A stretch of 64,000 nucleotides of DNA from Chloroflexota bacterium. GTDB taxonomy: Bacteria; Chloroflexota; Dehalococcoidia; Lucifugimonadales; Lucifugimonadaceae. Positions 1 to 8,102 of this stretch are shown in pieces (position 1 is the stretch's first letter; each line of letters opens with the position of its first letter). The notes beneath the pieces are model-generated. The model ran no database searches. It was not told where the DNA came from and saw only the letters and a list, made by a program, of their open reading frames with translations. The DNA lies in assembly GCA_013204545.1 (NCBI GenBank), contig JABMNN010000061.1, positions 18,831 through 82,830 of the forward strand. The letters run 5' to 3'. Position numbers and translations under genes: made by a program.

Positions 1-502
1 TTACCGGCTTCGAACCGAATGGTGGAACCGTCTGATGCGACCCTCCAGCTGTCATGCAATGTCCAATCATTCCTTGCTCGGCAGCCATCATGGCATAGTA
101 ACCACAACCTGCCAGATGACCTGAGTTTTTGACGGCGACAGCTGCCATGCCAAACTCTTTCGCCTTATCGATGGCTTGCTGCATAGCCCAAGGCCCGACG
201 TGAATTCCTAGCGCACCATCGGCATCGACCGTCATGGTCGTTTTCGACTCGCGAATAATTTTGAACTCGGGAGTTGGATTGAGCGACTTCGCACCGTACT
301 CGGCTACATAGCGACGCAGGCCGTTCGATACACCGTGTGATTCAACGCCTCGAAGGTCGTTCTTTATTAGAACGTCGGCTGAACTTGCCGCGTCCTTAAC
401 GGAAACCCCACTATGCCGCAGGATTCCTTCTGTAGCCGCCCTAATACGTTCAACAGGAACGTACACACGATCTTTTTCTGGAACTTTGAAGCGTTCGAGC
501 AT
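1..502 (-). CDS. Malate/L-lactate dehydrogenase family (Ldh_2), C-terminus cut off by window edge
   Basis: Not in the ORF track because it runs off the left edge; I translated it from the reverse strand. It starts at ATG 502-500 with AGAAGGA about 9 nt upstream and stays open for 167 codons to base 1. The N-terminal half carries the Ldh_2 hallmark DLRGVESHGVSNGLRRY (about residues 51-67), followed by NSGHLAGCGYYAMMAAEQG, which matches the NAD(P)-binding core of this family. Members are NAD(P)H-dependent 2-hydroxyacid oxidoreductases (malate, ureidoglycolate, sulfolactate or diketogulonate dehydrogenases). The substrate cannot be assigned from half a protein. It is divergent from the DUF2089 operon. 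Confidence 0.88.
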   Translation of the reverse strand, partial: MLERFKVPEKDRVYVPVERIRAATEGILRHSGVSVKDAASSADVLIKNDLRGVESHGVSNGLRRYVAEYGAKSLNPTPEFKIIRESKTTMTVDADGALGIHVGPWAMQQAIDKAKEFGMAAVAVKNSGHLAGCGYYAMMAAEQGMIGHCMTAGGSHQTVPPFGSKPV

Positions 503-767
503 CAGGTTTAATCCTTCTTGTCGACAGATACGTTTTGTGACATTGCCACTCGGGAACATTCTCGAGAATCGGCGACGGCAACACTTTACAGGTCTGAAGC
601 CGGACAAGGCGAACCACAGATAATCATGATCTGAATCGTTCAGTTTCTGGCTCAAAACAATAATTCCACACTGTAATCGGTAGTAAATATTAATATATTC
701 AATGTTTAACTTGATTTTACTTACTATTCATGGCAGTCTAATAAAAGAACAAGACGAGGAGCACCGC

Positions 768-1130
768 GTGGCAAATGACTGGCAGGAACTAACTCGACTC
801 ACTCAGGGAGAAGAAATTCTCGTTGAGCGGGTGAAGCTCGTTCGAACCGATATATCGATCGAAGGAGAGTTCGAACTCCCACCGCTTGCGCAGATAACTT
901 CGGAAGATCAGATCTTCGTAATGGCGTTCATAAAGGCCAACGGGTCGATCAAGGAGATGGAAAAAGTTTTTGGCATCAGCTACCCGACAGTGAAGAACCG
1001 TCTAAAGCGAATCGCTGACCAACTACCGCTCACCGAATCTGGCCCATTGCAGTCGAACAATTCAGAAATTCTCGACCAACTCGCATCAGGTGAACTATCC
1101 GCTGAAGAGGCGATCAGGAGAATGTCGTGA
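768..1130 (+). CDS. DUF2089 family protein, putative small DNA-binding regulator
   Basis: The track begins at 702, but I prefer GTG 768, which has GAGGAG 6 nt upstream and gives 120 aa. The middle (VERVKLVRTDISIEGEFELPP, then a helix-turn-helix-like GSIKEMEKVFGISYPTVKNRL) matches the DUF2089 C-terminal domain. The zinc ribbon found at the N-terminus of many members is absent. The tail ILDQLASGELSAEEAIRRM resembles the short SHOCT-like helix pair found again two genes downstream. Its stop codon overlaps the GTG start of the next gene (GTGA), implying translational coupling. A role as transcriptional regulator of this envelope-type operon is inferred. Confidence 0.8.
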   Translation: MANDWQELTRLTQGEEILVERVKLVRTDISIEGEFELPPLAQITSEDQIFVMAFIKANGSIKEMEKVFGISYPTVKNRLKRIADQLPLTESGPLQSNNSEILDQLASGELSAEEAIRRMS

Positions 1131-1390
1131 TTCCGCCGATGGTCATGTGGTTCAAGGTCCAGTGGTTTGGAATCTGGGTCCCACTATTTCTGTTGTGGCC
1201 GATCATTCTCGTTTTTCTCGCGATCATGCTGCCATTGATTTTCATCGGAATGGTTATTGCAGGACGGGTATCTCGTTTCTGGGTAGTTATTCGAATAGTT
1301 CTCGCTGCCTATTCAACGATTTGTGCCGCAAGAGGCCTGCGCATCGACATACATAAAGAGCAAACGGTATTCGAAATCTATATTCCATGA
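1127..1390 (+). CDS. Small membrane protein of unknown function
   Basis: 87 aa starting at a GTG that overlaps the upstream stop by 4 nt. The N-terminal 55 residues are strongly hydrophobic (WFGIWVPLFLLWPIILVFLAIMLPLIF), consistent with one or two membrane helices, followed by a more polar end with a possible amphipathic stretch. I recognise no domain. Its position between DUF2089, SHOCT-like and LiaF-like genes suggests a membrane partner of an envelope-stress response, which is inference from context only. Confidence 0.7.
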   Translation: MIPPMVMWFKVQWFGIWVPLFLLWPIILVFLAIMLPLIFIGMVIAGRVSRFWVVIRIVLAAYSTICAARGLRIDIHKEQTVFEIYIP

Positions 1391-1433
1391 AACTTTCATC
1401 CCTCTTACCGACCACTAAGAAAGTGGAGAACAA

Positions 1434-1880
1434 GTGACATCTGAACGAAAACAAATATTGGATATGTTGGCGGCTGGCAAAATCACGGCTGATGAAGCAG
1501 AACAGCTCCTTCAACTGACGTCAAAGGTCTCTAGCGGATCTTCAGATGCCAGTGCACCACCTGCGGTAATAGTAAAAATCCGTAACCCTAGGTTCATTCG
1601 CATCATAGTTGAACCCAACAGCCAAACAATCGGAAATCAGGCTCAGCACCACGTCAACATTAGGGTCCCGCTAAAGATCGTGCGAGCCGGGGTGAACCTC
1701 GCTTCGCTGATTCCAAATGATGCTGGCCACATGGTGCAGAACAGCCTTTTGAACAAAGGATTCAAATCTGATCTGTCAAAGCTCGATGCAACTGCGTTAG
1801 ATGAACTGATCGAAGCGTTACAAGAGCTCAGTATCGATGCAACAGTCGACAACCATCTCGTCAAGGTATTTGTCGAGTAG
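1434..1880 (+). CDS. SHOCT-like domain protein
   Basis: 148 aa, starting at GTG 1434 with GGAG 6 nt upstream. Residues 4-30 (ERKQILDMLAAGKITADEAEQLLQL) are the typical SHOCT-like helix pair seen at the N-terminus of proteins encoded beside LiaF/DUF4097-type envelope genes. The remainder has two related strand-rich stretches ending ...LIEALQELSIDATVDNHLVKVFVE, possibly a small alpha/beta domain. It lies 11 nt before the LiaF-like gene, so the two are almost certainly cotranscribed. Function unknown; an adaptor or anti-regulator role in membrane stress sensing is a guess. Confidence 0.78.
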   Translation: MTSERKQILDMLAAGKITADEAEQLLQLTSKVSSGSSDASAPPAVIVKIRNPRFIRIIVEPNSQTIGNQAQHHVNIRVPLKIVRAGVNLASLIPNDAGHMVQNSLLNKGFKSDLSKLDATALDELIEALQELSIDATVDNHLVKVFVE

Positions 1881-1891
1881 GAGAAAAAATT

Positions 1892-2623
1892 ATGCGTATA
1901 GGTGGATATATTTTCGGGTTGATAGTGGTTCTTATAGGAACAGCACTGCTACTCGATAATTTGGGCATTTCAGGCGATGTTCCAATTGGTGAATACTGGC
2001 CTGTTCTTTTGATCGCTCTTGGTTTTTTTGGTTGGGTTGGCAAGCGCTTCGTGCCGGAATTAGGCAGCATGGTGTTGATGACTCTCGGTGGGATTCTTCT
2101 TACGCAGAACCTCTCCGACGACAAAAGCTTTGGAGATCTCTGGCCAGCGCTCGTAATCGCCATTGGAATTTCGATTATCTTCGGCAGAAGCCGTAGAAAA
2201 GGTTGCAGTAAGAAATTCGGTATGAGATTCCAAAAGGGCCGAAACTGGGGAGATCACGGTCACGGTCGCTTTCGTAATCGGGATCGAGACAAATCGTCCC
2301 ACGATGTTGACGAGTTCTTCTCTGGAAGTGAACGTCAGGTCGATGGTGAGTACACAGGAAGTTTGGCACGAGTAAAACTTGCAGGTGGATCGCTCGACCT
2401 CAGCAGAGCAACTCTCGGAGATGAGGGTGCGACGTTAGAGCTCGACATAACCCTGGGTGGATATAAAATTCGAGTGCCAAACGACTGGAAGCTAGATATC
2501 AGGGCAGATGTAACGATGGGCGAAATATCGGACAATCGACCTGCCCCAGATAGCGAGCGAACGGGGCCGACTCTGACGATAGATGGACGCGTATTCATGG
2601 GCGGCGTTGAGATTTCCGATTGA
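1892..2623 (+). CDS. LiaF-like/DUF5668 membrane protein
   Basis: 243 aa, ATG start with TAGGAGA upstream. The N-terminal ~95 residues form a LiaI/LiaF-type transmembrane region with a characteristic repeat: LIGTALLLDNLGI..YWPVLLIALGFF and LGGILLTQNLSD..LWPALVIAIGISIIFG. A basic linker (about residues 98-135) follows, then a soluble C-terminal beta-helix-like domain (KLAGGSLDLSRATLGD..LDITLGGYKIRVPNDWKL..MGGVEISD) as in the LiaF/DUF4097 C-terminal domain. In Firmicutes LiaF inhibits the LiaRS cell-envelope stress system; no LiaS or LiaR is present here. Last gene of the operon. Confidence 0.85.
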   Translation: MRIGGYIFGLIVVLIGTALLLDNLGISGDVPIGEYWPVLLIALGFFGWVGKRFVPELGSMVLMTLGGILLTQNLSDDKSFGDLWPALVIAIGISIIFGRSRRKGCSKKFGMRFQKGRNWGDHGHGRFRNRDRDKSSHDVDEFFSGSERQVDGEYTGSLARVKLAGGSLDLSRATLGDEGATLELDITLGGYKIRVPNDWKLDIRADVTMGEISDNRPAPDSERTGPTLTIDGRVFMGGVEISD

Positions 2624-2642
2624 AAAGAGAGGTTTTGGCAAC

Positions 2643-3416
2643 CTAGATCACTGTGAGTCCACCATCGATAACGAAGTTTGCACCCGTGGCGTACGACGCT
2701 TCGTCGGTGGCGAGGAACGTGATGAATGGTGCAATGTCCTCAGGTGTGCCGAGTCTCCCCAGAGGCACATTAGCAACGGTCGCTGAATCTCGACCCTTGG
2801 GGTTTGGGTGATTGTCGTGATCAGGAGTTCGTTCGAGTGCGCCAGGGCAGATGCTATTCGCCCGGATTCCCTGATCACCGTAGTGAACAGCAATGTGCCG
2901 TGCCAGATTCACCAAGCCCGCCTTGCCTGTCGAATACGACACATTTGGTGTTGTTCCTTTCAGAGCGGTGACTGATGCCACGATGATCACTACACCGCCC
3001 TCGCCCTGCTTCACCATTTGAGCTAGGCCGTACTTGCAGGCGAAATACTGTCCTTTGTAGTTCACATCGTGGGTACGATCCCAGACTTCTTCTGGAAGCT
3101 CGTGCAGGTTGCGGTCTTCTTTGTGCATTTGGATACCGGCGTTTGGCACGAGGATGTCTAGACGTCCAAATTTCTCAACCGTTTGAGCGACAGCAGCTTC
3201 TACTTGTGCAGAATCCGACACGTCAGTTTGGATAGCGATTGCAGATCCTCCCAAAGCAACAATTTCCGCGGCGACTGCGATTACCCCGTCAATAGGTATA
3301 CCGGTGACCGCTACCGAAGCTCCCTCAGCAGCCATGAGTCGGGCAGTCGCTGCTCCGATTCCCGATCCGGCGCCTGTAATAAGTGCGACCTTGCCTGTTA
3401 GTTTTCCGTTGTTCAT
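2643..3416 (-). CDS. SDR family NAD(P)-dependent oxidoreductase
   Basis: 257 aa, usual size for a classical SDR. It has the cofactor motif TGAGSGIG (residues 14-21), the structural PNAG motif (91-94), and the catalytic S148, Y161 and K165 in VASVTAL..SYSTGKAG. The C-terminus ATDEASYATGANFVIDGGLTVI is typical of 3-ketoacyl-ACP-reductase-like or sugar/steroid dehydrogenases. Substrate unknown. It is convergent with the LiaF-like gene (19 nt between stops) and lies downstream of ggt on the same strand, separated by a hairpin. Confidence 0.93.
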   Translation of the reverse strand: MNNGKLTGKVALITGAGSGIGAATARLMAAEGASVAVTGIPIDGVIAVAAEIVALGGSAIAIQTDVSDSAQVEAAVAQTVEKFGRLDILVPNAGIQMHKEDRNLHELPEEVWDRTHDVNYKGQYFACKYGLAQMVKQGEGGVVIIVASVTALKGTTPNVSYSTGKAGLVNLARHIAVHYGDQGIRANSICPGALERTPDHDNHPNPKGRDSATVANVPLGRLGTPEDIAPFITFLATDEASYATGANFVIDGGLTVI

Positions 3417-3440
3417 TTGTATCGGCAGTTCCTGTTAATT

Positions 3441-3461
3441 CCTTCTCCTCAAGGGAGAAGG
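3441..3461. repeat. Hairpin-forming intergenic element
   Basis: CCTTCTCC (3441-3448) and GGAGAAGG (3454-3461) form a perfect 8-bp inverted repeat with a 5-nt loop between ggt and the SDR gene. The sequence following it (GTTGGGTCGAGAGGGAAAGG) is G-rich. The whole recalls the short CTCTCC...GGAGAGGGTTAGGGTGAGGG-type palindromic elements scattered between genes in many bacteria. No T-run follows on the minus strand, so it is not a clear intrinsic terminator. Confidence 0.5.
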
Positions 3462-3520
3462 TTGGGTCGAGAGGGAAAGGTGAAAGATGGCGAACATTCA
3501 GCCGTTCAATCGCTATCCGT

Positions 3521-5257
3521 TCAGTAGCCCGCCGCGTGAGTTGGCTTCGTCTGCGGATTAATTCCGCTTTTCAAATCATCACCTTCACGAACGATTCCGT
3601 TCGGCTCTGAAAACGGCCAGAGGGTGAATTCTTTTGGCGGCAGCGAGTAGTTGTGACCGCGACGTTTCAAGTCGTTCAGAACTTCATCGCCGAAACGTGG
3701 ATCAATAACTGGATCGTCCGACTCAACATGAATCCGAGGTTGCTCCATTGCCTCTTGTAACCCCATACCGAAATCGACCCTGTTTACGATTGCCTGAACA
3801 ACTGCCGGCCAAATTCGTCGCCCCCCTGAGCCTCCGATTGCCATTACTGCTCTGCCGTTTTCATGCAGCACTATAGGAGTCATGTTGTTCAGCGCACGAG
3901 CGAAAGGTGCGATCGAATTGACCGTGCCGGACATTGGTGCCGACCAGCCCATCGCACAGTTCATCATCACGCCAACGCCCGGATTCAACACACCGCTAAA
4001 AGCGAGGTTGGTTTGCGTTAAGGCGACCATGTTGCCGTGTTTATCGGCGGTCGTGAGAGAAGTCGTTCCATCGTCTGGAGCAGATCCTGCTTGCGACGGG
4101 AAGCTCGATGGTTTCGCTACTCCTGCGAACGACCATGGGTCACCCGCCGAAAATTCTTTGGCTCTTGTGGGGTCAATTTCGCTTGCTCGACTTTTCGCAT
4201 ATTCCGCATCAGCCAGAGCATCGACGGGAAATCCGTACACAGCCGGATCACCCATGAAACTGAAGCGATCAACTGCAGCAAGTTTCACAGCTTCGATCAT
4301 CGTGTGAAGGAAATCGATTGATCCGTGACCCATATCCGATAGATCGAACTGAGCAAGAATGTTCAATATTTCTAACACGGTCGGACCTGCACACGGGCCA
4401 GTCACACCGGAAACTCCCAGACCACGATAAGTACCAGAAAGCGGCTGATCGTGAACGATAGGTCGATACTGTTCAAGGTCGGACAACCGAAGATATCCGC
4501 CGTTCTTCTCGACATCTTCGGCGATCCTCGCGCCTGTCTCCCCTCCGTACATATCGGAGGCACCGATTCGACCGAGTCTCTCTAGCGTATCGGCGTGTTC
4601 CGACTGGACGAAATGCGCACCGGTTCCGAGCGGCGATCCGTTGCTGAGATAAACAGTAGCAGTGGCGGCGAATCGTGAAAGCAGCGCGTGCCTCTCAGCC
4701 ATAGCGAGTGCCGTAGTTCTGGAAAGTGCGAAGCCTTCCCGCGCCAGCTTCACGGCAGGAGCGACCGCCTGATCGAGATCGATCGTGCCCCATTTTTCAA
4801 GTGCGGTAGTGAGACCAGCAACGGTTCCGGGAATGGCAATCGACGTATAGCCCTCGGTGTTGGCATTGTCTTTTACCTTCGACCACGAAAATCTGCGAGA
4901 CTGTCCCTGCACGTCTTGCTCATCCTCAAGTTCAAACATATCGGAGTGAGCCAAACCTGGAGCCTGCATACCAAAATCGACAGTTCCACCGCCGCCGCCT
5001 TCGAGATGCACAGTCATTAATCCACCGCCGCCAATACCGTTCCATATCGGTAGCAATACGCCCGTAGCGAAGGCCGTAGTAACTGCAGCATCGACCGCAT
5101 TTCCACCACGCTGCATCACCTCGACACCGACCTCGGCGGCTATCGGGTGCTGTGCGACGACCATGCCGGACTGAGCGGATATTTCTTCATGGCTAGTGAA
5201 TGACGAGCTTGTTCGCAATTTTGTGATCCCGTGATTGAATTTGTTTGACGGCGACAT
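3521..5257 (-). CDS. ggt: Gamma-glutamyltransferase (gamma-glutamyltranspeptidase)
   Basis: 578 aa, normal length for the Ntn-hydrolase gamma-glutamyltranspeptidase family. The large subunit begins near VVAQHPIAAEVGVEVMQRGGNAVDAAV, a family signature. Autocleavage should occur before T398 in GTTSLTTADKHGNMVALTQT, giving the small subunit. The C-terminal AIGGSGGRRIWPAVVQAIVN is the conserved GGSGG oxyanion-hole region. No signal peptide is evident at the N-terminus (MSPSNKFNHG), so it may be cytoplasmic, and could act on gamma-glutamyl compounds other than glutathione, as related dioxygenase-pathway and acylase members do. Monocistronic or with the SDR downstream. Confidence 0.93.
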   Translation of the reverse strand: MSPSNKFNHGITKLRTSSSFTSHEEISAQSGMVVAQHPIAAEVGVEVMQRGGNAVDAAVTTAFATGVLLPIWNGIGGGGLMTVHLEGGGGGTVDFGMQAPGLAHSDMFELEDEQDVQGQSRRFSWSKVKDNANTEGYTSIAIPGTVAGLTTALEKWGTIDLDQAVAPAVKLAREGFALSRTTALAMAERHALLSRFAATATVYLSNGSPLGTGAHFVQSEHADTLERLGRIGASDMYGGETGARIAEDVEKNGGYLRLSDLEQYRPIVHDQPLSGTYRGLGVSGVTGPCAGPTVLEILNILAQFDLSDMGHGSIDFLHTMIEAVKLAAVDRFSFMGDPAVYGFPVDALADAEYAKSRASEIDPTRAKEFSAGDPWSFAGVAKPSSFPSQAGSAPDDGTTSLTTADKHGNMVALTQTNLAFSGVLNPGVGVMMNCAMGWSAPMSGTVNSIAPFARALNNMTPIVLHENGRAVMAIGGSGGRRIWPAVVQAIVNRVDFGMGLQEAMEQPRIHVESDDPVIDPRFGDEVLNDLKRRGHNYSLPPKEFTLWPFSEPNGIVREGDDLKSGINPQTKPTHAAGY

Positions 5258-5495
5258 GTTACCTCTGATGAATTTAGATATAAAAAAACCCGGTTGGACG
5301 CGAGGTTATTCGCGAACAATTCAGGGTCAGTCCCTGTGTTCTGTCGTTATGACGTGGCGATTAGGGAATGGATTGCGTTCTTGTCTTTGACCGCTCTATG
5401 GATTGGTACGCGGTTGCGCCATCGATTTGATCGCCACTATATGATTGGGTTATACGGGGCTACCTAATGACGGAATCGTAAGGGCTATACGACGA

Positions 5496-6290
5496 ATGAT
5501 CGAAACTCTGCAAGATGTTCTAGATACGGTAGTAGAGATGCTTTGTGCAGAACTTTCTTGTTCGACTTCCGAGCTTACCGATGGACACGTTCACATCACT
5601 GTCCGCCTGCCTAGCGCTCATGAGAATCCGGCACATCGGTTATTCGACCCTCACCCTGGAAAAATCGGTATCGCATCATTGGGTCGTGGTGGGATCGTAT
5701 GTGTCGATGAAGAGCATTTAGCGTGGGCTGAAGAGGTGTTTGCCCCTGAGCCGAAAACGACTCGCGATGAACTGTTCATGCCCGAACGTATGGGTAAGAT
5801 GGCGGAACTGCTTAAGCCTGAAGGGCTTGTGCTTTACGGTCCGTTCCCGCGGTTCGCGGTGTCTTACAGTAGCCAGTTGCACGTTGAATCGCCCCCTGGG
5901 TACGGTGTGAGAGTCATCGATCAAGAAGGTGCCGATGCTATTGGGCAGCGGGCTCTCTGGCACAATGCCATATACAAAGTCCCGACTGCAACGGCTAGGC
6001 CGACCATGATCGCTGCTGTCGCCGAGCGTGACGGCATCGTTGTTGGAGTGTGCGGGGCTTCTGCCGATTCGCCGTTCATGTGGCAGTTAGGAATTGATGT
6101 AGCACCCGAGCATAGGGGACGAGGGATCGCTCCAGCTCTTACATCTGCCGTTTCCGAAGCTGTTCTGGATGCAGGCAAACTTCCTTATTACGGAACCTCG
6201 GCTTCTAACATACCTTCGATGAGAACTGCCCTCGCAGCGGGGTTCAAACCCACTTGGGTGGAGGTATTATCTCGACCGGCAGATATCTAA
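5496..6290 (+). CDS. GNAT family N-acetyltransferase
   Basis: The track uses TTG 5445; ATG 5496 (264 aa) is more natural, although neither has a strong ribosome-binding site. The C-terminal ~90 residues are a GNAT fold: VVGVCGAS (beta strands), LGIDVAPEHRGRGIAPAL (acetyl-CoA pyrophosphate-binding R/Q-x-x-G-x-G/A motif A), YYGTSASNIPSMRTALAAGFKP (motif B). The N-terminal ~160 residues have no fold I can name, although ERMGKMAELLKPEGLVLYGPFPRFAVS hints at a second degenerate GNAT-like half. Substrate unknown. It ends 36 nt before the M81 peptidase gene and is probably cotranscribed with it. Confidence 0.82.
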   Translation: MIETLQDVLDTVVEMLCAELSCSTSELTDGHVHITVRLPSAHENPAHRLFDPHPGKIGIASLGRGGIVCVDEEHLAWAEEVFAPEPKTTRDELFMPERMGKMAELLKPEGLVLYGPFPRFAVSYSSQLHVESPPGYGVRVIDQEGADAIGQRALWHNAIYKVPTATARPTMIAAVAERDGIVVGVCGASADSPFMWQLGIDVAPEHRGRGIAPALTSAVSEAVLDAGKLPYYGTSASNIPSMRTALAAGFKPTWVEVLSRPADI

Positions 6291-6326
6291 GAGTTCACAA
6301 CCGCCCAGCTCAGTACGGAGATTACG

Positions 6327-7895
6327 ATGCGATTCGCTATTCTCGGCATTTCACACGAGACCAACACTTTTTCACGTGTTCCAGCAACCTACGAGCAGTT
6401 CGAGAAGGCTGTTCTCGCTCGGGGACAGGAGATCGTAGACCTCTACGCAGAATCCCAGTACACGATTTCAGGCTATCTTCAAGGTGCTGAAGAACTGGGG
6501 TTCGAAGCAGTTCCATTGATGTACGCAAACACGGGCCCGATCGGCACTATCACCAAAGACGCGTACGACCGAATCTCTGGCGAAATGCACCAGATGCTTC
6601 GAGATCAGGGCCCGTGGGATGGCGTTCTTATTAGCAATCATGGTGCTGCTGTGTCGGAAGAATTCCCAGACATGGACGCCGAATTCACTCGAGTAGTTCG
6701 AGAGATTGTTGGTCCAGATGTTCCGGTCGGCGTAACTCTCGACATGCACGCCAATATTTCGAAAGACACAGTAGCCAACACCGATGTTTGCATTGTTTGG
6801 CGAACTTGTCCGCACCTCGACACAAAGCTACGGGGTCGTAAAACTGCTGAATTGATATACCGAACAGCGTTGGGTGAAATCAAGCCTGTGCAGTTCATTG
6901 AAATGCCTCCGATGCTCGTGAACATCGTCAAGCAGTTCACCGGGCAAGAGCCGATGAAGAGTCTTGTAGACGAATGCATCGAAGCCAACGAAATTCCCGG
7001 TGTTCTCGATACTTCAATTGCCGAGGGCTACCCGTACGCCGACGTTGAAGAGATGGGTATGTCGTGGATTGCAATCACCGATGGGGACGCCGAACTCGCA
7101 GAGAAAACCGCTAAGGACATGGCGGCAAAAGCATGGACCAAGCGAGTGGATCTCAACAGACCCGTTTCGAGTATCGAAGACGCGTTAAAGCAGGCCGAGG
7201 AACTATATGTTGGGCCAAAGCCTGAAGGCGTAGAGAACTACATGCCGAGTGATGGTTCAGCGTTGGCAGAGGCCGAGCCATCGGAACATTCGCATCTTGG
7301 TCCAATTGTGCTGATGGACGTTGGTGACAACATCGGTGGTGGATCGTCAGCCGACTCGACCCATATTCTCAAAGTCGCCAAGGAGATGGGCGTCACTGGT
7401 TTGCTCCAGAGTCTTTACGATCCAGAGGCGGTTGAGGCGTGTGTTGTGGCAGGTATTGGCGCTGAACTGGCGCTGGATGTAGGCGGTAAGACCGATGACA
7501 TGCACGGCGAACCAGTCCACATAGTCGGTACCGTTTCTGTGATCGACGATGGCCCTTACGAAGAAACTCGACCTACCCACGGCGGGTTCCGCTTCTATAA
7601 CGATGGCAAAAGGGTGTTGTTCAACACAGTTGATGGCATGACGATTCTGCTGACTTCGATGAGAAGCGGAAACACGGCTAGAGCGCAGATGTATTCGATG
7701 GGTATCAACCCTGAGGATTATCGAGTTATCGTTGCGAAGGGTGTGAGTTCACCACGACCGGCATACCAGCCGATCGCAGCCGAGATCATTATCGTAAATA
7801 GTCCAGGCGTGACTTCTGCCGATCTCGATACGTTCGAGTTCAAGAGTCGCCGGGTGCCGCTGTATCCGTTCGAAGAGCCAAACTACCCAGCGTAG
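6327..7895 (+). CDS. M81 family metallopeptidase (MlrC-like)
   Basis: 522 aa. It begins MRFAILGISHETNTFS, the N-terminal signature of the DUF1485/MlrC family, with further conserved blocks SNHGAAVSEEFPDMDAEF, TLDMHANIS, RTCPHLDTK and LMDVGDNIGGGSSADST in the two-domain arrangement (N-terminal DUF1485, C-terminal MlrC_C). MlrC is named for microcystin linear-peptide degradation in Sphingomonas, but the family is widespread in oligotrophic marine bacteria and its real substrates here are unknown. Cytoplasmic, zinc-dependent by family; the histidines of HETNTF, DMHAN and PHLDT are plausible ligands. Confidence 0.9.
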   Translation: MRFAILGISHETNTFSRVPATYEQFEKAVLARGQEIVDLYAESQYTISGYLQGAEELGFEAVPLMYANTGPIGTITKDAYDRISGEMHQMLRDQGPWDGVLISNHGAAVSEEFPDMDAEFTRVVREIVGPDVPVGVTLDMHANISKDTVANTDVCIVWRTCPHLDTKLRGRKTAELIYRTALGEIKPVQFIEMPPMLVNIVKQFTGQEPMKSLVDECIEANEIPGVLDTSIAEGYPYADVEEMGMSWIAITDGDAELAEKTAKDMAAKAWTKRVDLNRPVSSIEDALKQAEELYVGPKPEGVENYMPSDGSALAEAEPSEHSHLGPIVLMDVGDNIGGGSSADSTHILKVAKEMGVTGLLQSLYDPEAVEACVVAGIGAELALDVGGKTDDMHGEPVHIVGTVSVIDDGPYEETRPTHGGFRFYNDGKRVLFNTVDGMTILLTSMRSGNTARAQMYSMGINPEDYRVIVAKGVSSPRPAYQPIAAEIIIVNSPGVTSADLDTFEFKSRRVPLYPFEEPNYPA

Positions 7896-8102
7896 GTTTG
7901 TAGGTTGGGTTCTCTCGTCGTATTGGCGAGAGGGCTGGAGTGGGGGATTGGTTGATCGACAAGATCGGTCGGGACCTGACCGAGCCTTGAATTCTCATAC
8001 ACTCGAATTCATTTTTGTATTGTGGGACATGTTAGATTCCGTCTGTTGACTCAAAACAGTCGCCCATCTCGTATTGAACCCGGTGGTGCTGGAGAAATAT
8101 TT

